From Proteiniphilum sp. UBA5267 (GTDB taxonomy: Bacteria; Bacteroidota; Bacteroidia; Bacteroidales; Dysgonomonadaceae): DNA of 19,996 nt. A program made the position numbers and the translations under genes. How positions within the stretch are numbered: the stretch's first letter is position 1; every line of letters starts with the position of its first letter. The notes below the pieces were generated by a model that worked only from the letters and a program-made list of their open reading frames with translations, was not told the DNA's origin and did not search any database. Positions 16,901 to 19,996 of the stretch are shown here, in pieces. The stretch is taken from the NCBI GenBank assembly GCA_002411515.1, contig DHTF01000087.1:25509-45504 (forward strand), in the 5' to 3' direction.

Positions 16901-18006
16901 ATTATGTCCGGTTGGAAGCATCGATCAAAGAAAATGAAAAAAAAGAGTTTTATCTGCTCGTTGAAAATGACGGGGAGCTCATTCCCAGTGCATACAAAGA
17001 GGAGATTTTTAAACCTTTTGTGCAAATCGACCCGGAAAAGGATCAAAGAGTGTCAGGAACGGGGATAGGATTGGCACTGGCAAGCTCATTGGCAGAACTT
17101 CACGGAGGTTCATTGTCGCTCCAGAACGACGTAACCTATAACCAGTTTCTTCTGAAGCTGCCTGTGGGTAATGTAGAACCTACCGAAACCATCATTCCCG
17201 AACAGGAGAGAAATGAAATCCTTACTGAAAAGGTAAGTGGGGTCTCCAAAAAAGAAGGCACGCTGTTGTTGGTGGATGACGACCTGGAGCTACTGCAGTT
17301 TGTCGCTAAATTTCTATCGGATCATTATCATGTATTGACTGCCGAAAACGGAGTGCAAGCCCTGGAAAAGCTGAAGAAATCTACAGTTAATCTGATTGTT
17401 ACGGACGTCATGATGCCTGAAATGGACGGTTTCGAATTCACTCAGAAGGTGAAATCGGATATGGAGTTCAGTCATATTCCGGTTATCCTGCTTACTGCCA
17501 AAGTAATGGCCCAATCCAAGGTGCAGGGGTACGAGCTGGGAGCAGATGCTTATCTTGAGAAACCATTTTCGGTAGAAGTTTTGTTGGCAAGAATAGAGAA
17601 TCTGCTTCAGAGCCGGGAGAAACTTCGGGAGTCATTTCTTAAAAACCCTTTCATCGGTGCTGCCTCAGTGGCTTTAAACAAATCGGATGAAGCGTTTATT
17701 AGAAAATTAAACGAAGTGATACAGGAAAGTCTGTCGGAATCCGATTTCAATGTAGAAGATATGGCTGAACGGTTTAACATGAGCCGGGCCAGTTTCTACC
17801 GGAAAGTAAAAGGTGTACTTGATCTGACGCCCAATGAATACATTCGGGTAGAACGGCTCAAGAAAGCAGCCCAGCTATTGAAAGAGGATGATTACAAAAT
17901 AAATGAGATTTGCTTCATGGTGGGATTCAACTCTCCTTCCTATTTCGCAAAGTGTTTTCAGCAACAATTTGGTGTACTTCCAAAGGATTTTCAGGAACAA
18001 AAATGA
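13987..18006 (+). CDS. Hybrid two-component system (HTCS) sensor kinase-response regulator with AraC output
   Basis: This 1339-residue protein combines sensing and transcription control in one chain, the usual activator of PULs. After a signal peptide (about 1-27) the periplasmic sensor holds 14 Reg_prop-type blades (motifs like LWIGTESG), forming two seven-bladed propellers (about 30-690), then a Y_Y_Y domain (about 700-783). One transmembrane helix lies at about 791-811. The cytoplasmic part has HisKA with phospho-His848 (AHEIRTPLTL), HATPase with N-box Asn961/Asn965 and SGTGIGLAL at 1023-1031, a receiver (about 1092-1207) with acidic pocket Asp1097-1099, phospho-acceptor Asp1140, Thr1170 and Lys1192, and an AraC-type double helix-turn-helix (about 1236-1339). 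All key residues are present, so it should be functional. The expected ligand is an oligosaccharide or sugar released by the encoded enzymes. Targets likely include the leader before 279 and perhaps the gap after its own stop. Confidence 0.96.
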   Translation: MNFKMTRLIPFLVLLSGFFSLNSVTSYGNSNYSFKHYNSDNGLSQNTVRAIFQDNRGFMWFGTKDGLNKFDSKRFVIYKFTPEGDLNDNVFHRILQDKNDNIWVATEEGVYIYDMRTEEFRRFNYLTAENDSVSGVVTEMIADKDGDIWMSVEGKGIFHYEMERSELNFYAIPLVKDGMKMISLCPDNNKGVWVFPYSSPFLHINKQTKEISRFNLADDETFLYDTGEISDVFPDPGNILLVATSQKGLVAINTINRTHRVLLDKDEHGEPIFVRCIERIDPNTLWIGTESGIYIYHSDTGEVINLRHDQSLHDTLSDNAIYSIFKDRDGGVWVGSYFGGVDYYSNQQNNFDLFYPMVGIDGLKGKRVREFCPAPDGKIWIGTEDGSLHLFDPVSESFLPLPPPLRSLYTNIHALYNDGDDLWIGAFSKGLHRYNMKTGKMVVYTHSDDPHSINQNSAFALCKDRQGVLWIGTLSGVDIYDEKNNQFIRVENLQGMAIQDIYEDSHGFIWISTFLNGLYRFNPVSKTWTVFVHDPTNHESLPYNKTTSMYEDGKGRLWIATQGGGIGLFDREKETFSTFNSSYGLPNDVVYQIVDDQDGYLWLSTNSGLVCFDPDQKTFKNYTVKNGLKTNQFNYKSSYKTRDGMIYFGSLDGFVRFDPDGFKDNQLSTSLVFTDLFVNNLRINPFDANSPLKQSLILTESVTLPHHQNSISVEFARLNYSGADTNPLFYILQGFDKTWIPIGENHSIAYSNLKPGHYKLMLGILGEESKESIRDIASLSIRIKPPFWLNGWAYLIYLLLFLSGMHLLTRYLTIRSRLRQQVKMKEFEQLKERELYKSKINFFTNVAHEIRTPLTLIKAPLDHVLMTENLPDSVKDNLQIMSKNTGRLLNLTNQLLDFRKTESEAYLLHMQPHNASELLRETMLRFTPLAKHKNITIETELPEQDIFVQMDKEAFLKIVSNLLNNAMKYCDHYVRLEASIKENEKKEFYLLVENDGELIPSAYKEEIFKPFVQIDPEKDQRVSGTGIGLALASSLAELHGGSLSLQNDVTYNQFLLKLPVGNVEPTETIIPEQERNEILTEKVSGVSKKEGTLLLVDDDLELLQFVAKFLSDHYHVLTAENGVQALEKLKKSTVNLIVTDVMMPEMDGFEFTQKVKSDMEFSHIPVILLTAKVMAQSKVQGYELGADAYLEKPFSVEVLLARIENLLQSREKLRESFLKNPFIGAASVALNKSDEAFIRKLNEVIQESLSESDFNVEDMAERFNMSRASFYRKVKGVLDLTPNEYIRVERLKKAAQLLKEDDYKINEICFMVGFNSPSYFAKCFQQQFGVLPKDFQEQK

Positions 18007-18026
18007 CTTTGAGAGGAAATTACTAC

Positions 18027-18051
18027 TTTTTGACGAATATTTCGTCAAAAA
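18027..18051. repeat. Perfect 11-bp inverted repeat with 3-base spacer
   Basis: TTTTTGACGAA (18027-18037) and TTCGTCAAAAA (18041-18051) are exact reverse complements around TAT, starting 20 bp after the HTCS stop codon. Arms start with T-runs and end with A-runs, so neither strand has the GC-rich stem followed by a T-run of an intrinsic terminator. A protein-binding operator or an mRNA-end hairpin fits better. The core is TGACGAA/TTCGTCA. Confidence 0.6.
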
Positions 18052-18063
18052 ATTAATAAATTA

Positions 18064-18077
18064 CACGTATTTTCGTG
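18064..18077. repeat. Weak dyad CACG-N6-CGTG related to the preceding palindrome
   Basis: CACG (18064-18067) and CGTG (18074-18077) are reverse complements around TATTTT. The right half (TATTTTCGTGACA) resembles the right half of the palindrome just upstream (TATTTCGTCA), so the two may be strong and weak copies of one binding site. The short arms make this tentative. Confidence 0.3.
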
Positions 18078-18144
18078 ACATGAAATTGTATAGAGATATA
18101 TCCATGAATACGTATGAACCAATATAAACCCTAAAATTTTTTTT

Positions 18145-19956
18145 ATGAGAACAATTGTGGCTTTATTTTTTACATTACTTTTAACTTTCAATCTGTCGGC
18201 CCAATGGCAGCCGGCAGGTGACAAAATCAAAACCCGCTGGGCAACCGAAATCGATGTCAACAACGTGTTGCCAGAATATCCAAGACCTATTATGGAGCGT
18301 GCTGAATGGCAAAATCTGAATGGTCTGTGGAATTATGCAATCCTACCAGTCGGAAAACAAAAGCCTGCTGGCTTTGAAGGGGAGATTCTTGTACCTTTCG
18401 CCATTGAGTCGAGTCTCTCAGGCGTCCAGAAAAGAGTGGGAAGAGACAATGAATTATGGTATCAGCGCGAATTCACTGTTCCCGCCAAATGGAAAAACAA
18501 CAAGGTCCTGCTGCATTTTGGTGCTGTAGATTGGAAAGCTGATGTGTGGGTGAACGACGTGAAAGTGGGCCAACACACCGGCGGCTATACCCCGTTTTCT
18601 TTTGACATCACCCCGGCTTTGGCGAGTGGCAAGAACACGCTTGTCGTAAAGGTGTGGGATTCTACCGACCAAGGTTATCAGCCTCGCGGCAAGCAGGTGA
18701 ACAAACCCGAAGGAATCTGGTATACACCCGTAACAGGTATCTGGCAAACAGTGTGGCTGGAACCGGTGCCGGAGACTTATATCGAAGACCTCAAGATCAC
18801 ACCCAATATCGACAACAACACACTGAAAGTGCAGGCGCTTACAAATGTAGCTTCAGCAACACAAAAGGTGGAGGTGATAATCAAGGAGGGAGACAAAATC
18901 GTCGCCACATCCCAAGCCATCAACAATCAGCCCGTGGAAATTATCATGCCGGAGAATGTGAAACTCTGGTCACCCGACAGCCCTTACCTCTACGACGTGG
19001 AAGTGGTGCTCTGGAATGGATCCAAACAATTGGACAAGGTAGACAGTTATGCGGCCATGCGCAAGTATTCCACGCATCGTGACGACAAAGGAATTGTACG
19101 CCTTCAGCTTAACAACAAAGACCTGTTTCAGTTCGGACCGCTCGATCAGGGATGGTGGCCCGACGGACTGTACACGGCTCCTTCTGACGAAGCGCTTAAA
19201 TACGACATTGCGAAGACCAAAGATTTCGGGTTCAACATGATCCGCAAACACGTGAAGGTGGAACCGGCACGCTGGTATACCCATTGTGACCGTCATGGCA
19301 TCATCGTATGGCAGGATATGCCCAGTGGTGACAGAGGTCCAGGATGGAATAGCCGTGATTATTTCAAAGGTCCCGAGAGTATGCGTACAGCAGAATCGGA
19401 AGCCAACTACCGCAAAGAGTGGAAAGAGATCATGGATTATCTTTACTCATATCCTTCAATCGGCGTATGGGTACCCTTCAACGAAGCTTGGGGACAATTT
19501 AAAACCGTCGAAATTGTGGAATGGACCAAACAGCACGATCCTTCCCGTCTGGTAAATCCTGCCAGTGGTGGAAACCATTATCCTGTAGGTGATATGCTCG
19601 ATCTACACCAGTATCCCGCACCGCAGCTCTACTTGTATGATGCACAGCGTTCCACAGTATTGGGTGAGTATGGTGGCATTGGCTGGGCCAACAAGGAACA
19701 CCTCTGGGAACCCAACCGCAACTGGGGTTATGTGCAGTTCAACAGTTCAAAGGAAGTGACCGATGAATACGTCAAATATGCCGAAGAACTGAAACAGCTC
19801 ATTCGTCAGGGTTTCTCTGCAGCAGTGTATACACAGACAACCGACGTGGAGGTAGAGGTGAACGGATTGATGACCTACGACCGCAAGCTGGTTAAAATAG
19901 ACGAAGAAAGAGTGAAAAAGGTGAATCAGGAGATTTGCAATATCCTGAATGACTAG
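18145..19956 (+). CDS. GH2-family beta-glycosidase, short three-domain form
   Basis: This 603-residue protein has an N-terminal signal peptide (1-19, cleavage near NLSAQ) and the GH2 core. The sugar-binding jelly roll covers about 45-205 (WYQREFTVP, DVWVNDVKVGQHTGGY). An Ig-like domain covers about 210-310. A TIM barrel runs from about 320 to the end. GH2 enzymes are retaining; the acid/base is Glu447 in PFNEAWGQ and the nucleophile Glu508 in VLGEYGG. FGFNMIRKHVKVEP and GIIVWQDMPSGD are barrel motifs. It lacks the C-terminal domains of about 1000-residue LacZ-type enzymes. GH2 activities include beta-galactosidase, beta-mannosidase, beta-glucuronidase and alpha-L-arabinopyranosidase; I cannot choose among them. 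It follows the HTCS gene after a 138-bp palindrome-bearing gap, so it may be expressed from its own promoter. Periplasmic location is likely. Confidence 0.9.
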   Translation: MRTIVALFFTLLLTFNLSAQWQPAGDKIKTRWATEIDVNNVLPEYPRPIMERAEWQNLNGLWNYAILPVGKQKPAGFEGEILVPFAIESSLSGVQKRVGRDNELWYQREFTVPAKWKNNKVLLHFGAVDWKADVWVNDVKVGQHTGGYTPFSFDITPALASGKNTLVVKVWDSTDQGYQPRGKQVNKPEGIWYTPVTGIWQTVWLEPVPETYIEDLKITPNIDNNTLKVQALTNVASATQKVEVIIKEGDKIVATSQAINNQPVEIIMPENVKLWSPDSPYLYDVEVVLWNGSKQLDKVDSYAAMRKYSTHRDDKGIVRLQLNNKDLFQFGPLDQGWWPDGLYTAPSDEALKYDIAKTKDFGFNMIRKHVKVEPARWYTHCDRHGIIVWQDMPSGDRGPGWNSRDYFKGPESMRTAESEANYRKEWKEIMDYLYSYPSIGVWVPFNEAWGQFKTVEIVEWTKQHDPSRLVNPASGGNHYPVGDMLDLHQYPAPQLYLYDAQRSTVLGEYGGIGWANKEHLWEPNRNWGYVQFNSSKEVTDEYVKYAEELKQLIRQGFSAAVYTQTTDVEVEVNGLMTYDRKLVKIDEERVKKVNQEICNILND

Positions 19957-19970
19957 TATTTTTTCTTGAA

Positions 19971-19996
19971 ATGAAATCTTATTACTCTCTCACCTA
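19971..19996 (+). CDS. Possible start of the next gene, cut by the window edge
   Basis: An ATG at 19971, 14 bp after the GH2 stop, opens a frame reading MKSYYSLT that is still open at the last base. The spacing matches other gaps in this locus, and Lys near the start could begin a signal peptide. Eight codons are too few to identify a product, and it may be chance. The 14-bp gap before it has a T-run but no hairpin. Confidence 0.35.

Larger units (their letters stand above)
18007..18144 (+). promoter_or_regulatory. Palindrome-rich gap before the GH2 gene
   Basis: This 138-bp gap is the longest internal non-coding stretch. It holds a perfect long palindrome (18027-18051), a weaker dyad (18064-18077) and an 8-bp palindrome ATACGTAT (18108-18115), ending in an A/T-rich run before the GH2 start codon. 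Centres of the first two lie about 31-32 bp apart, near three helical turns. A separate promoter or control site for the GH2 gene is inferred; no clear TAnnTTTG box is seen. Confidence 0.45.

Noticed and set aside
18027..18051. Long palindrome considered as the HTCS terminator
   Set aside because: The stem has only four or five G/C pairs and is followed by A residues, not T, on both strands, so it does not meet the form of an intrinsic terminator. Kept as a candidate operator.
18654..19082. A 142-codon plus-strand frame within the GH2 gene
   Set aside because: It is a +1-type alternative frame inside the catalytic enzyme, with low-complexity Arg/Gln/Gly-rich translation and no start context. 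The GH2 frame is intact.
1..19996. Search for CRISPR arrays, tRNAs, insertion sequences, phage or defence genes
   Set aside because: No regularly spaced repeats, cloverleaf-like segments, transposase or integrase motifs were seen; every large frame belongs to the glycan utilization locus.

Overview
This window reads as one polysaccharide utilization locus (PUL) of a Bacteroidota organism, most likely order Bacteroidales. The reasons are the adjacent SusC/SusD-type pair, lipoproteins with Cys at position 20-22, A/T-rich start regions without clear Shine-Dalgarno sites, and a one-protein hybrid two-component regulator (HTCS). The protein style is compatible with Dysgonomonadaceae or Bacteroidaceae, but I cannot fix the genus. 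All nine complete genes are on the + strand with short gaps, and none shows a frameshift or truncation. I see no tRNA, rRNA, CRISPR array, insertion sequence or phage gene.

Layout: positions 1-278 are a non-coding A/T-rich leader with small inverted and direct repeats. Positions 279-5939 hold the outer-membrane glycan uptake module: SusC-like TonB-dependent transporter, SusD-like lipoprotein, and a DUF3823 lipoprotein that is probably the surface glycan-binding protein. A strong intrinsic terminator (5950-5997) separates this module from the enzymes. Positions 6005-13960 encode a GH43 lipoprotein, a DUF4964/DUF5127/DUF4965 'glutaminase A-like' lipoprotein with an inserted beta-sandwich, a GH127-family (DUF1680) protein with the Zn/Cys active-site residues, and a GH92 alpha-mannosidase-family protein. 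Next comes the HTCS sensor-regulator (13987-18006). A palindrome-rich 138-bp gap follows, then a short GH2 enzyme (18145-19956). A further reading frame may begin at 19971 and run off the end.

Working model (inference): SusC, SusD and the DUF3823 protein capture and import a glycan or oligosaccharide. GH43, GH127, GH92, GH2 and the DUF4965 protein trim it, mostly in the periplasm, and the HTCS senses a released product and activates the locus. The enzyme families suggest a substrate with furanosyl residues (arabinofuranose or a related sugar) plus alpha-mannose or an alpha-mannose-like linkage, and a beta-linked sugar removed by GH2. The exact glycan cannot be read from sequence. No obvious endo-acting surface enzyme lies in the window, so the substrate may be short, or the depolymerase may be encoded outside it.

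The most rewarding points to follow are the catalytically unassigned DUF4965 protein, the divergent GH127 and GH92 members, the terminator acting as a possible attenuator between transporter and enzymes, and the palindromes ahead of the GH2 gene.
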